Assembly: GCF_013201725.1 (NCBI RefSeq)
Contig: NZ_CP053835.1
Coordinates: 1,426,001-1,490,000 of the forward strand
DNA: 64,000 bases
Direction: 5' to 3'
Source of the DNA: Arcobacter defluvii
GTDB lineage: Bacteria > Campylobacterota > Campylobacteria > Campylobacterales > Arcobacteraceae
Of this stretch, positions 23,937 to 31,992 are shown one piece after another. The number at the start of each line of letters is the position of its first letter. Position 1 is the first letter of the stretch. The notes under the pieces were generated by a model. It worked only from the letters and a program-made list of their open reading frames with translations, did not search any database and was not told the DNA's origin. The translations under genes and the position numbers were made by a program.

Positions 23937-24478
23937 TGGAAAAAAAGATTAAATTCACTCAAATTAGTAATACTTGCCTCTATGATACAAACTTAAGTTT
24001 AGATGCAAAAGGTTTAATGTGTTTAATCAAATCATATCCTAATGATTGGCAATTTTACAATACTCATATTATAAAGGTTTCAAATGTAGGAAAAGAAAAA
24101 TTGAATAAATTATTTAAACAACTTGAGAGTAATGGATATATAACAAGAACTAAAAAAAGAGATAGTAAAGGTAAATTTAGAGGTTTTGAGTTTAAAATTT
24201 GTGATCAAGGAAGCTATAAAATGATACCAGAATCCATAACGAAAAAAACACCATTACGGCAAAAATCCATTGCGGCTAAATCGGTAGCTACTAATACTAA
24301 TCTAACTAATACTAATCTAACTAATACTAATAATTCATATGATGTTATAGACAATGATTATCAAGAAAAAATGTATGAGTTAAACCAAAAGCTTTTACAT
24401 AAACAGTTAAATAAAGATATTTTAATGCAAAAATTAGAAAATCTTGCAGTATCGACTCAAAATCAAATAGATTTTTAA
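23936..24478 (+). CDS. Putative replication initiator, HTH domain with embedded repeats
   Basis: The 180-residue protein opens with a winged-helix segment: LSLDAKGLMCLIKSYPNDW, then KVSNVGKEKLNKLFKQLESN and a beta wing GYITRTKKRDSKG. This layout is typical of helix-turn-helix replication proteins of phages and plasmids. It continues into an Asn/Thr repeat linker (TNTNLTNTNLTNTN, residues about 121-135) and an acidic helical tail. The linker is encoded by 15-bp tandem repeats that may serve as origin iterons, as in lambda O-type initiators. The function is inferred. Confidence 0.6.
   Translation: MEKKIKFTQISNTCLYDTNLSLDAKGLMCLIKSYPNDWQFYNTHIIKVSNVGKEKLNKLFKQLESNGYITRTKKRDSKGKFRGFEFKICDQGSYKMIPESITKKTPLRQKSIAAKSVATNTNLTNTNLTNTNNSYDVIDNDYQEKMYELNQKLLHKQLNKDILMQKLENLAVSTQNQIDF
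24291..24332. repeat. 15-bp tandem repeats inside the putative rep gene
   Basis: CTAATACTAATCTAA occurs at 24291-24305 and 24306-24320, with a partial third copy to about 24332. It encodes the TNTNL repeats of the product. In-gene iterons mark replication origins in several phage and plasmid initiator genes, so this is an origin candidate. Confidence 0.6.
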
Positions 24479-24488
24479 GGATAAAATA

Positions 24489-24737
24489 ATGGAAAATTTT
24501 AATGAACAATTATTTAATACAATGCTTGTTACACTTATTCAAAAATATGGACTTTTTATCAACACAAAAAATTGTGCAACAATTCTTGGTATTAGTGGTA
24601 GGACACTCGACGAAAGAAGGAAAGCTGCTATAGATTGCCCAGAGTACATCGAAGAAAAAAAATGCATAATGTATCCTGTTCAAAAAATAGTTGAGTATCA
24701 AATCAATAAAACTAAAAATTCAATTAAAACTAAATAA
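24489..24737 (+). CDS. Small HTH DNA-binding protein
   Basis: The 82-residue protein contains NTKNCATILGISGRTLDERRKA (residues about 25-46; shown here by its conserved pattern ATILGISGRTLDERR), a MerR/excisionase-like helix-turn-helix, followed by a short wing. It may act as an excisionase-like or copy-control factor. It starts 11 bp after the putative rep gene and ends in a terminator, so it is the last gene of that operon. Confidence 0.6.
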   Translation: MENFNEQLFNTMLVTLIQKYGLFINTKNCATILGISGRTLDERRKAAIDCPEYIEEKKCIMYPVQKIVEYQINKTKNSIKTK

Positions 24738-24760
24738 AACCACATTTATGTGGTTTTATT
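24733..24760 (+). terminator. Intrinsic terminator of the rep-like operon
   Basis: AATAAAACCACAT (24733-24745) and ATGTGGTTTTATT (24748-24760) pair over 13 bp around a TT loop and are followed by TTCTAATTATTC. The stem overlaps the stop codon of the HTH gene. Confidence 0.8.
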
Positions 24761-24835
24761 TTCTAATTATTCTCTTTTATATCTTTTAATGTTTTTTTGC
24801 ATATCTTTAAATTCAAACCTATAGTTTTTTTCTTA

Positions 24836-24975
24836 ATATAAAGCTAAAAATAGGCTATAAAATATCTCCTTATAATCCTTTTTCATTGTTTATAATACGC
24901 TATTACAGGCTTTTGTATTGATAAAAGGGTCAAATGCTAGTAAGCCTTGATACAAAAACATATCCGTTTTAGATG
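24836..24975 (-). pseudogene. Decayed copy of the aroE 3' end and its downstream flank
   Basis: The minus strand from about 24967 reads MFLYQGLLAFDPFINTKACN..., matching the intact AroE C-terminus at 34780-34900 (MLLHQGVLAFEYFTNTKADN...), and then hits a stop where AroE reads on. DNA similarity continues past the end of aroE into its flank (ATATAAAGCTAAAAA here, ATATAAGCTAGAAAAA near 34763). Identity is roughly 70% by eye, so the copy is old or foreign. It lies in the same orientation as intact aroE and marks the left edge of the 9.8-kb gene cluster. Confidence 0.7.
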
Positions 24976-25010
24976 ATTATATTTTTTTATAATAAATATT
25001 AAAAAATGAT

Positions 25011-25045
25011 GTGCCTAATTAGTTTTAAAATTAGGTACTTTTTTT
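25011..25045 (+). terminator. Orphan intrinsic terminator
   Basis: GTGCCTAATT (25011-25020) pairs with AATTAGGTAC (25029-25038) and is followed by a run of seven or eight Ts. No intact plus-strand gene ends here, so it is a leftover of lost sequence or a barrier at the cluster edge. Confidence 0.6.
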
Positions 25046-25057
25046 AAACTTTTGTAT

Positions 25058-25240
25058 TTAACCTAATTCTTGTAATTTTTTGTAGATAGTTTCTTCATAA
25101 CCTTCTTTAAATTCAGAAAATGTATTTTTAGTATATGATAATGCAAGATTTAAATATTCTCCTGATTATTTTTGATTATCATTTTTTAATGGCATCAGCC
25201 ATAGTTGCATAAGTTTATGATATTCAAAATATAAGACAAA
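25058..25240 (-). pseudogene. C-terminal gene remnant with in-frame stop
   Basis: One minus-strand frame encodes protein-like sequence (KLMQLWLMPLKNDNQK, a TAA, then SGEYLNLALSYTKNTFSEFK and EGYEETIYKKLQELG, ending at TAA 25058-25060). A single base change would restore a 60-residue C-terminus. The parent gene is not recognised. With the aroE relic beside it, this shows that 24.84-25.24 kb is a scar of past insertions or deletions. Confidence 0.55.
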
Positions 25241-25249
25241 TATATGTCC
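25234..25249. promoter_or_regulatory. Cluster operator 1 (AGACA-N6-TGTCC)
   Basis: AGACA AATATA TGTCC, 44 bp before the ATG at 25294. It is one of five matching palindromes in the cluster, probably bound by the WYL regulator encoded at 33646. Confidence 0.75.
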
Positions 25250-25293
25250 AAAAAAGTTAATAGAATTTCTTAAATAATAAAAGGAAAATATAG

Positions 25294-25548
25294 ATGCTTG
25301 TTAATATATTAGAGGATGCTTGTACTGGATTAAGAAAAGAAGAGAAAAATTATGAAATTATCAATACATTAAAAAAATTGGGATTAGATGGATATTGGTT
25401 TGAAAATATTGAAGAAGAATTAGAAGTTTATTGTTTATATGAAAATAAATTAAATCTATCTAATGAACATTTTGAAACTTTATGTTTTTTAACAAAAGAT
25501 TGTGCTTTAGAAATTGGAATCAGAAATGGAATAATTAATGTTGGATAA
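25294..25548 (+). CDS. Small protein homologous to the C-terminus of the 32719 gene product
   Basis: No named family recognised. The 84 residues match by eye the last 85 or so residues of the 299-residue protein at 32719-33618: EKNYEIINTLKKLGLDGYW here, EQNYKIIDTLTTLGLKGYW there, followed by a shared YCLYENKL/YYLYEKEL segment. It is thus a stand-alone copy of a domain used twice in this cluster. It is preceded by operator 1 and AAAGGA. A competing or regulatory partner of the longer protein is one possible role. Confidence 0.6.
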   Translation: MLVNILEDACTGLRKEEKNYEIINTLKKLGLDGYWFENIEEELEVYCLYENKLNLSNEHFETLCFLTKDCALEIGIRNGIINVG

Positions 25549-25628
25549 TTTTATTTAAAGCTTTATAAATAGCTTTATTTAGTAATATTATGAGTAGAAT
25601 TAAAGAAACAATTATAAATAGGAATGAG

Positions 25629-26102
25629 ATGAAAATAGCATTAGTTGTAACAGATAAATTTAAAGATTATAAACTATTAGAAATGAAATTAGATGAATTG
25701 AAAGTAAAAGAAGTTATTTCAGGTACTTCTAATGGCTATGTTATGCTTGAAGAATATATTAAAACAAGACCTAATGTAAAAATAAGTTTGGCAAAAGGAG
25801 AAAATCGTCCAATTATAAGAGCATATAATGCAATAAATGAAGCTGATAATGTAGTTATTTTCGCAAATGGAGATGGAATTAGAACAGAACATTCAATAGC
25901 AAATGCTCTCAATGAAAATAAGAGACTTAAAATTTATCCTTATAAATCAAAAGCTTTTAATATAGAACAACAAAATGAATATATAAAAATTTCTATGTGT
26001 GGCAACTTGCAAAAAGCTTCAAAAATAGAAAGTGTGTGTTTGAATAAAAAAGAGGTTGAAAAACTGATTGATAGATTAACTGAAATGAAAAATAAATTAT
26101 AA
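25629..26102 (+). CDS. SLOG-superfamily (YpsA-like) nucleotide-sensing protein
   Basis: The protein has a Rossmann-like core: first strand MKIALVVTDKF, a GTSNGYVMLEEYI helix, then EADNVVIFANGDGIRTEHSIANA, where the acidic/glycine loop would bind a nucleotide ligand. The pattern fits YpsA/DUF2493-type SLOG proteins, which sense or process nucleotide derivatives in stress and conflict systems. ATG 25629 (AGGA 5 bases upstream) starts exactly at the first strand; an in-frame ATG at 25590 would add 13 residues and has a weaker site. It is probably in the transcription unit of operator 1. Confidence 0.65.
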   Translation: MKIALVVTDKFKDYKLLEMKLDELKVKEVISGTSNGYVMLEEYIKTRPNVKISLAKGENRPIIRAYNAINEADNVVIFANGDGIRTEHSIANALNENKRLKIYPYKSKAFNIEQQNEYIKISMCGNLQKASKIESVCLNKKEVEKLIDRLTEMKNKL

Positions 26103-26158
26103 AATAAAGCTAATGAAAATACTTATTTATTTTAATTAAGCCTAGAATTTCCAAAATT

Positions 26159-26174
26159 AGACAAATAATTGTCC
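26159..26174. promoter_or_regulatory. Cluster operator 2 (AGACA-N6-TGTCC)
   Basis: AGACA AATAAT TGTCC, 41 bp before the ATG at 26216. TATAAAAACAATAAACTTCT follows, closely like the sequence after operator 3, so the promoter elements are conserved as well. Confidence 0.8.
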
Positions 26175-26215
26175 TATAAAAACAATAAACTTCTTTTTTA
26201 TAAAAGGAGTTTATT

Positions 26216-26809
26216 ATGTCAACAAGAATATTTTTTCAAACTTTTCCAAAACTTTTTTTACCAGAGTTTCAAAAAAGAAATAGCTGGATTGTAACTGTTT
26301 ATTCAAATGAAAATGAAGAAAAAGCAGAATTTTATAATGCTTATTTTATTTATAAACACTATTATTGTTCTAAATGTGGAACAGTTGAAATAACTAAAAA
26401 AAGAGCAAAAAGAAGAGATAACTTTTATTGTGGTTATACTTGTAAAGTTTGTAAAAATAGTGATTTCCTAAATTTACTTTCAAATAATGAATTTTTTAAA
26501 GCAAAAAATATAAGTTTTGAGCTTTTTGAAAATCAAGATTTTTATCATATTCAACCATATATTCATATTCCATCTGTAAATTATGAAAATAAAGTTGTAG
26601 ATAAAAGAATAGAACTAAGAGGTTATAAATGTGATAAAAAAATTTATAACCCAAACTACTTCAAAGATGATTTTTTTAAAGAGGAAAATATCAAATATAG
26701 ATTTACTGATATTTCTATAAATGAGATAAATAATTTCTTTTTGGAGAGTTTGAGTGATGAATTTATAGTGAAAAAAGAAGAAATAAAAAATGTGTTGTTT
26801 AATAACTAA
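26216..26809 (+). CDS. Hypothetical zinc-ribbon protein
   Basis: Not recognised. The 197-residue protein has a probable four-cysteine zinc ribbon in its first half: CSKCG near residue 52, then CGYTCKVCKN near 76. The C-terminal half has no known motif and is aromatic- and asparagine-rich. It has AAAGGAG before the ATG and operator 2 upstream. It is likely cotranscribed with the UDG-like gene 70 bp downstream. Confidence 0.6.
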   Translation: MSTRIFFQTFPKLFLPEFQKRNSWIVTVYSNENEEKAEFYNAYFIYKHYYCSKCGTVEITKKRAKRRDNFYCGYTCKVCKNSDFLNLLSNNEFFKAKNISFELFENQDFYHIQPYIHIPSVNYENKVVDKRIELRGYKCDKKIYNPNYFKDDFFKEENIKYRFTDISINEINNFFLESLSDEFIVKKEEIKNVLFNN

Positions 26810-26879
26810 ATTAAAAATGATTTAATATATAATAAATAGCTAATAAACTGTAAAACTTGTAAAAAAGGAATAGAATTTA

Positions 26880-27542
26880 ATGATTAATAATATAAATAAT
26901 ATAATAAAAATAGTTGAAAATGATCAAAAATTGATGAATATGAGAGGTTGTATTTTTTATAGCGATAAAAAAACTTTACAAAAAGGAAAATTTTATTTTC
27001 TTGGAGTAAATCCAGGTGGAGAGAATTCTGAAACTTTAATTGAAGATTTGAAAAAGTTAGAAGGAGAAAAAATTAATCATTATTTAGTATCTTGGGAAAA
27101 TGATATTAAAGAATATGCTAAAGGAGAAGCACCCTTACAAAAAAGAGTTAAAAAATTATTTTGTAGATTAAATATTTCTATTGAAGAAGTTTGTTCTTCT
27201 AATCTAATTTTTAAACAATCAAAAGATTTAAAAAATTATGATGGTAATCTATTTGAGGATGCTGATGCTTGTTGGAAAATTCATGAACTTATAATAAATG
27301 ATATAGTTCAACCAGAATATATAATTACACATGGTAAATATGTATATGAGTATTTAATAACTAATCAAGAATTTAAAGAAGATATTGCATTTAATTCTGG
27401 ACATGGAAATTGGTCTATTAAAATAGCAAAAAGAAATAATATTACTTTAATAAATTTACCTCATTTAAGTTATTATAGTCCTTTTACTAAAAACATTAAG
27501 AAAAAAGAAGCAATAGAAAAATTATTAAAATATATTAAATAA
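26880..27542 (+). CDS. Possible uracil-DNA-glycosylase-fold protein
   Basis: The 220-residue protein has FYFLGVNPGGENSET near residue 38, similar to the GxNPG motif of UDG-superfamily enzymes. A segment SNLIFKQS comes near residue 101 and NLPHLSYYSP near the end sits where the family has its HPS motif. The catalytic residues do not match a known UDG subfamily well, so it may be a non-catalytic or altered member. Related folds recognise odd bases in DNA. It follows the zinc-ribbon gene in the operator 2 unit. The fold call is tentative. Confidence 0.45.
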   Translation: MINNINNIIKIVENDQKLMNMRGCIFYSDKKTLQKGKFYFLGVNPGGENSETLIEDLKKLEGEKINHYLVSWENDIKEYAKGEAPLQKRVKKLFCRLNISIEEVCSSNLIFKQSKDLKNYDGNLFEDADACWKIHELIINDIVQPEYIITHGKYVYEYLITNQEFKEDIAFNSGHGNWSIKIAKRNNITLINLPHLSYYSPFTKNIKKKEAIEKLLKYIK

Positions 27543-27544
27543 TT

Positions 27545-27560
27545 AGACAAAATATTGTCC
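27545..27560. promoter_or_regulatory. Cluster operator 3 (AGACA-N6-TGTCC)
   Basis: AGACA AAATAT TGTCC, 43 bp before the ATG at 27604, followed by a TATAAACTTCT promoter segment like that of operator 2. Confidence 0.8.
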
Positions 27561-27603
27561 ACATAAAATTATAAACTTCTCTTATAAAATATGAGAGGTT
27601 TAT

Positions 27604-28047
27604 ATGAAAATAGCTACAAAAAAACTACAAAATATCAAACTTAAAATCACTTTTCCATTTGCAAATAAAAATGATGAAAATGAACTAATTATTTATCAAA
27701 AAACTATACAAGAAGTTATGAAACTTTTTAATCAAGAGAGATTTTATATATCTTTTAATCGTAATAATAAAGGAATAGTTTGTGTTAAATCTATTGTTGA
27801 TTTTATTTATAGTTTGGATGAAGAGATTAAAAAATCATTAGATTATCCAACTGTTGAGATTTTTTCAAGGGATGAAACTTTTGAGAATAATTTTATTTGT
27901 ATTACTTCTTGTGAAAACTTATCAGTTAATCTAAAGGATAAAGAGAATAGTGATTTCCAGTTAGATGAATATTTACGAACTACTACAGTTGATTTAAAAA
28001 ATTTAAAAATTTGTATCTCTTGTGATATTGAATATATTTTAATTTAA
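27604..28047 (+). CDS. Hypothetical protein upstream of FtsA-like gene
   Basis: Not recognised. The 147-residue soluble alpha/beta protein has no cysteine cluster or membrane helix; a GIVCVKSIVDFIYSL segment lies near its middle. It is 13 bp upstream of the FtsA-like gene and shares operator 3, so the two probably act together. The start follows GAGAGG. Confidence 0.6.
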   Translation: MKIATKKLQNIKLKITFPFANKNDENELIIYQKTIQEVMKLFNQERFYISFNRNNKGIVCVKSIVDFIYSLDEEIKKSLDYPTVEIFSRDETFENNFICITSCENLSVNLKDKENSDFQLDEYLRTTTVDLKNLKICISCDIEYILI

Positions 28048-28060
28048 AAGGAAAATCTAA

Positions 28061-28780
28061 ATGAAAAAAACATCTTTTGTAATAGATTTGAGTAAAGAAG
28101 ATTATATTAAATCATATATAGAAAAAACTAATTTTAATAAAACTAAAATTTATAATAAAAATGAAGTTGAAAAAATTGGTTTAGATGGATGTAACAGTAT
28201 AGATACTTTTAAAGCAATAAAATCTATTTCAGAAGCATATATAAAAGCTGTAAAAAATATAAATGAAAAGATTGATGAAACTGTGATTATAATTGGACAA
28301 GATTATGTAAAAATGCCACTTGTTGATATAGAAATCAATATGGAAAATAAAATCATTACTAAAAATGATATTACAAAAATCTTACAAGATATGGTTAAAA
28401 ATCATAAATACCATAATGATTATATTGCTATTCAAGTTCAATCTGTATGGTTCGTTTTAGATAATGATAGACATGTACTTGACGTAGTAAATCATAAAAC
28501 TTCAATACTTAGATGTTATGCTTCTATATATTTTGTAGATAAAAATATATTTTCAAATTTTCAAGAGATATTTAGTAAATGTGGAATTATAAATCCAAGA
28601 TTTAAAGCCATGTTTTTTGAAAGAAAGCATAAATATGAACTAGACATAAAGGGAAATCTTATTGAATTAGAAATTTTGAGTGCTTTTGAAAAAAAGTCAT
28701 CTTTTGGTAAATGGCTACATGAAAGAAAATTTGTTTTAAGAGAGATTTTTAAAATTTTTTGTAAAAAATTAAATCAATAA
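28061..28780 (+). CDS. Short FtsA-like protein (1A/1C regions and C-terminal amphipathic helix)
   Basis: The 239-residue protein resembles FtsA in three places by eye. Residues about 44-80 match the region before the SHS2 domain (helix, then ETVIIIGQDYVKM where FtsA reads VxxGIxG). Residues 98-178 match the 1C/SHS2 domain (ITKNDITKILQD..., VWFVLDNDRHVLD, a beta strand and FSKCGI). Residues 213-237 form a basic amphipathic helix (FGKWLHERKFVLREIFKIF) like FtsA's membrane-targeting tail. The ATPase half (2A/2B) and the nucleotide-binding loops are absent. It may bind the membrane and division proteins without ATP-driven polymerisation. It shares an operator motif with an FtsZ-like gene 3.3 kb away. 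Confidence 0.5.
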   Translation: MKKTSFVIDLSKEDYIKSYIEKTNFNKTKIYNKNEVEKIGLDGCNSIDTFKAIKSISEAYIKAVKNINEKIDETVIIIGQDYVKMPLVDIEINMENKIITKNDITKILQDMVKNHKYHNDYIAIQVQSVWFVLDNDRHVLDVVNHKTSILRCYASIYFVDKNIFSNFQEIFSKCGIINPRFKAMFFERKHKYELDIKGNLIELEILSAFEKKSSFGKWLHERKFVLREIFKIFCKKLNQ

Positions 28781-28813
28781 AAAAATAGAAACCCTTATAA
28801 AAGATTGAGTTTT

Positions 28814-28829
28814 AGACAAAAGAGTGTCC
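28814..28829. promoter_or_regulatory. Cluster operator 4 (AGACA-N6-TGTCC)
   Basis: AGACA AAAGAG TGTCC, 42 bp before the ATG at 28872. Confidence 0.78.
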
Positions 28830-28871
28830 AAAATTTTGTATATGATGTTTTAAATAAATTAGGAGAAAAAG

Positions 28872-29333
28872 ATGCCAATAGCACTTTATACAATAGAAGA
28901 ATATATAGTAAAAGAGAGAAAAAGAGATACTTATTGGTTGGTTTTTAATACAGTTTACAATGACATCCATGCTTTTAAAAAAGAGCCAACCGTAAATGAA
29001 GATGGTTCAAGAAATTATTTAAAAAAAGAGTTTACAGATTATAAAGCAAGAGAAGAATTTTTAGACTTTATGAAAACAAATTTTCCACAAACTAAGCTGA
29101 TTGAAGTTTTTGATTTTGTGAGTACTTGTTATTTGTTATATCCATATTTAGGTAGTATTGCTATTGATTGTGAAAAAGATGATGAAGTTTTTATGGCTTT
29201 GAGTGAAAAATATGGAAATCCTTACGAAGATGGTATCAAAAATAATGCTGTTTTTTGGGCAATGACTTATGAACTTGCATTAGAGTCTCATAACGAAAGA
29301 ATGGAAGTAATTGAGGGTGAGTTTGGGGATTGA
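28872..29333 (+). CDS. Hypothetical protein of the WYL-linked cluster
   Basis: Not recognised. The 153-residue acidic soluble protein has clear coding character and a strong start (AGGAG). Near the middle, STCYLLYPYLGSIAIDCEKDD is hydrophobic but too polar for a membrane helix. It is the first gene after operator 4 and lies 81 bp before the PD-(D/E)XK gene. Confidence 0.6.
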   Translation: MPIALYTIEEYIVKERKRDTYWLVFNTVYNDIHAFKKEPTVNEDGSRNYLKKEFTDYKAREEFLDFMKTNFPQTKLIEVFDFVSTCYLLYPYLGSIAIDCEKDDEVFMALSEKYGNPYEDGIKNNAVFWAMTYELALESHNERMEVIEGEFGD

Positions 29334-29370
29334 AAGTTAAAATATAGATTAAAAATAATTTATAAAAGGC

Positions 29371-29376
29371 TATAAT
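29371..29376 (+). promoter_or_regulatory. Possible internal -10 box before the nuclease gene
   Basis: TATAAT in GGCTATAATAATT lies 39 bp before the TTG start at 29415. It may give the two nuclease genes basal expression independent of operator 4. No clear -35 is seen, which is common in this group. Confidence 0.35.
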
Positions 29377-29414
29377 AATTCAATTTTGTTACAGTAAGAA
29401 TACAGGAGTAAAAT

Positions 29415-30515
29415 TTGTTGGATGAAAAATATATAAATTTTTTTGAGAAAATTAGGCTTTTTAAAGAAGAGCAAAAAAAACAAAAACAGCGTGGTCTAAA
29501 TGATTATAATATGGTAAATGTTGTAAGAAAAGAAAACGCTGAAGTTGGAATGCATTCAAATGTAATCTACTCATTAATTGACCCAGATGGATTGCATTAT
29601 CAAGATGATTTATTTTTGCAAATATTTATCAAAGATGTTTTAGAGATAAATGATTTTGGAAATATTTTAAGTGTTCAAGCTGAAGAATCAACAAATGAAA
29701 ATAGAAGAGTTGATTTTACTATAAAAAGTAGTAATTACTATATTGGAATAGAAATGAAAGTTGATGCAAGTGACCTTGAAAATCAGATTTCACACTATTA
29801 TGATGATTTAAAAGAAAAAGCATCAAAAGATTCAAATCAAGAAGTTATAATATATTATCTTACAAAAAATGGAAAAGATGCTTCATCTCATAGTCATAGG
29901 GAAATTGAATATAAAAAAATCTCTTTTGAAAAACATATTTTACAATGGATAGAAAATTGTCAAAAAGAGGTTCGAAATATTACAAATTTAAATGAAGCTT
30001 TTGAGAATTATAAAGATATTGTAAAAAAAATTACAAATAAATATGAAGGAAGAGTAATGTCCTTAAAAAATGAATTATTGAAAAATGAAGAATATTTTGA
30101 ATTAGCTAAAGAAATTAGTGAAGCATTTCAAGAAGCAAAAAATGAAAAAATAAATGAATTTAAAAATAAACAAATAAATTTAATTATTGAAATTGTAAAA
30201 GAAAAAAATTTACAATATGTTAGTTATTTACCAAAAAATTGGACTGCTATTGATATTTTGTCAGAATTATCACTGAGAATCATAGCTAATGAAAATGATT
30301 ATCTAATTCAAATTTTTGATAAAGAAGGTTATGGACAAGATGTTGATAAATTAAAAAAAGAAGTTATATTAGAAAAATTAATTAATATTGATAATAAATT
30401 TAAAAGTGCTTATTCAAAAGTATATGGTCAAATGCAAATCAACTATCAAGATACAGATAAAGAAAAATTGGATGTTTTACTTTCTAAACTGATAAATTTA
30501 AAAGACGAAATTTAA
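29415..30515 (+). CDS. PD-(D/E)XK nuclease-superfamily protein
   Basis: The product is 366 residues from a TTG start, supported by AGGAG at 29404-29408 and the absence of an in-frame ATG nearby. The nuclease core is visible: an early glutamate (NAEVGMHSNVIYSLI), RRVDFTIKSSNYYIGIEMKVDASDLENQ with the D and E-x-K residues near 97-112, and ISHYYDDL after it, as in PD-(D/E)XK family 4 proteins. The C-terminal half is helical. It is probably a DNA endonuclease or a decayed relative. It ends 1 bp before the DUF2779 gene, so they form a pair. Confidence 0.8.
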   Translation: MLDEKYINFFEKIRLFKEEQKKQKQRGLNDYNMVNVVRKENAEVGMHSNVIYSLIDPDGLHYQDDLFLQIFIKDVLEINDFGNILSVQAEESTNENRRVDFTIKSSNYYIGIEMKVDASDLENQISHYYDDLKEKASKDSNQEVIIYYLTKNGKDASSHSHREIEYKKISFEKHILQWIENCQKEVRNITNLNEAFENYKDIVKKITNKYEGRVMSLKNELLKNEEYFELAKEISEAFQEAKNEKINEFKNKQINLIIEIVKEKNLQYVSYLPKNWTAIDILSELSLRIIANENDYLIQIFDKEGYGQDVDKLKKEVILEKLINIDNKFKSAYSKVYGQMQINYQDTDKEKLDVLLSKLINLKDEI

Positions 30516-30516
30516 T

Positions 30517-31992
30517 ATGCCACTATCTAAATCCCAATACATCAGAGGACTTCAATGCCACAAGTCTCTTTGGCTTTATAAAAATAAACCTGAACTTAGA
30601 GATACTCCAAATCAAGCTCAAGAATCATTATTTAACACAGGTTTTGATGTAGGAGATTTAGCAAAACAACTATTTCCAAATGGTATTGAAATAGAGTTTG
30701 ATTCATCAAATTTCGATGGAATGATTACTAAAACAAAAGAGCTAATTAATAATGGTTGTGAAGTGATATATGAAGCAACATTTAAAGAAAATGGTATTTT
30801 TGCAATGGCAGATATACTTGTAAAAAATGCTGATAGTTGGGATATATATGAAGTAAAAGCAAGTACCAATGTAAAAGAATATCATCTAAATGATGCTTCT
30901 GTTCAATGGTATTGTTTAAGTAAATCAATTAAACTAAATAAAGTATATATAGTTCATATAAACAATAGCTATGAAAGAAATGGAACTTTAGATATTAAAA
31001 ATCTTTTTTCAATTGTTGATATAACAGAAGAAGTACAAAATAGACAATATCAAATACCATTTAATATTGAACAAATGGATTTAATGCTTAAGGATGATAT
31101 ACCAAATATAGATATAGGAACTCATTGTAGTAATCCATATTCTTGTGATTTTGAAAGCCATTGTTGGAAACATATTTCATATCCATCAGTTTTTAATCTT
31201 TATTGGATGAATAGTTCTAAAAAATTTGAGATGTATTACAAAGGAATAATAAATTATGAAGATATTCCTTTTGATTTTGCACTAAATACAACTCAAAAAC
31301 TTCAAGTTGAAACTTCTAAATCAAATGAACCATATATAGACAAATCTATAATAAAAGATTTTATAGAAACTGTTAAATTTCCTATTAATTTTTTTGATTT
31401 TGAAACATTTCAAAATGCAATTCCAAGATTTGATGGTCAGCGACCATATATGCAAATACCTTTTCAATATTCGCTTCATATTTTGCACGAAGATGGAACA
31501 TTAGAACATAAAGAATTTTTAGGTGATGAAAATAGTGACCCAAGAGATGCTTTGATAAATCAAATGTTAAATGATATAACTCCAAATGGAAGTATTATGG
31601 CTTATAATCAAGCTTTTGAAATAACTAGGATTAAAGAATTAGCTAATTATAATATTGAAAAAAAAGATGAACTTTTAACTTTAGTTGATAGATTTGTAGA
31701 TTTAATAGTTCCATTTAGAGGAAGAGGATATTATCATCCAAATTTTAATGGAAGTTTTTCTATAAAATCAGTTCTTCCTGCAATGTTTCCAAATAATGAT
31801 GAATTGAATTATAAAAAATTAGGCTCAATTCAAAATGGTGGAGATGCTATGGATACTTTTGCAAATCTTTATTTACTAAAAGATAAATCAAAAAGAGACG
31901 AAATTAGAAAAGATTTATTAGCTTATTGTCATTTGGATACATTGGCAATGGTTAAGATTTTTGAGAAATTAAAAGAAATTATTAAAAACTAG
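30517..31992 (+). CDS. DUF2779 protein: Cas4-like Fe-S nuclease plus DEDD-type exonuclease domain
   Basis: The 491-residue protein has a PD-(D/E)XK N-terminal domain related to Cas4/RecB: a first cysteine in RGLQCHKSLWL, YEVKAST near residue 111, and a three-cysteine cluster CSNPYSCDFESHCW near 205, together the four ligands of an Fe-S cluster. After it comes a DUF2779/RNase-H-like part beginning FFDFET near residue 293 and ending CHLDTLAMVKIFEKL, consistent with a 3'-5' DEDD exonuclease. It is coupled to the upstream PD-(D/E)XK gene. This is a two-nuclease protein of unknown process, common near mobile DNA. Confidence 0.82.
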   Translation: MPLSKSQYIRGLQCHKSLWLYKNKPELRDTPNQAQESLFNTGFDVGDLAKQLFPNGIEIEFDSSNFDGMITKTKELINNGCEVIYEATFKENGIFAMADILVKNADSWDIYEVKASTNVKEYHLNDASVQWYCLSKSIKLNKVYIVHINNSYERNGTLDIKNLFSIVDITEEVQNRQYQIPFNIEQMDLMLKDDIPNIDIGTHCSNPYSCDFESHCWKHISYPSVFNLYWMNSSKKFEMYYKGIINYEDIPFDFALNTTQKLQVETSKSNEPYIDKSIIKDFIETVKFPINFFDFETFQNAIPRFDGQRPYMQIPFQYSLHILHEDGTLEHKEFLGDENSDPRDALINQMLNDITPNGSIMAYNQAFEITRIKELANYNIEKKDELLTLVDRFVDLIVPFRGRGYYHPNFNGSFSIKSVLPAMFPNNDELNYKKLGSIQNGGDAMDTFANLYLLKDKSKRDEIRKDLLAYCHLDTLAMVKIFEKLKEIIKN

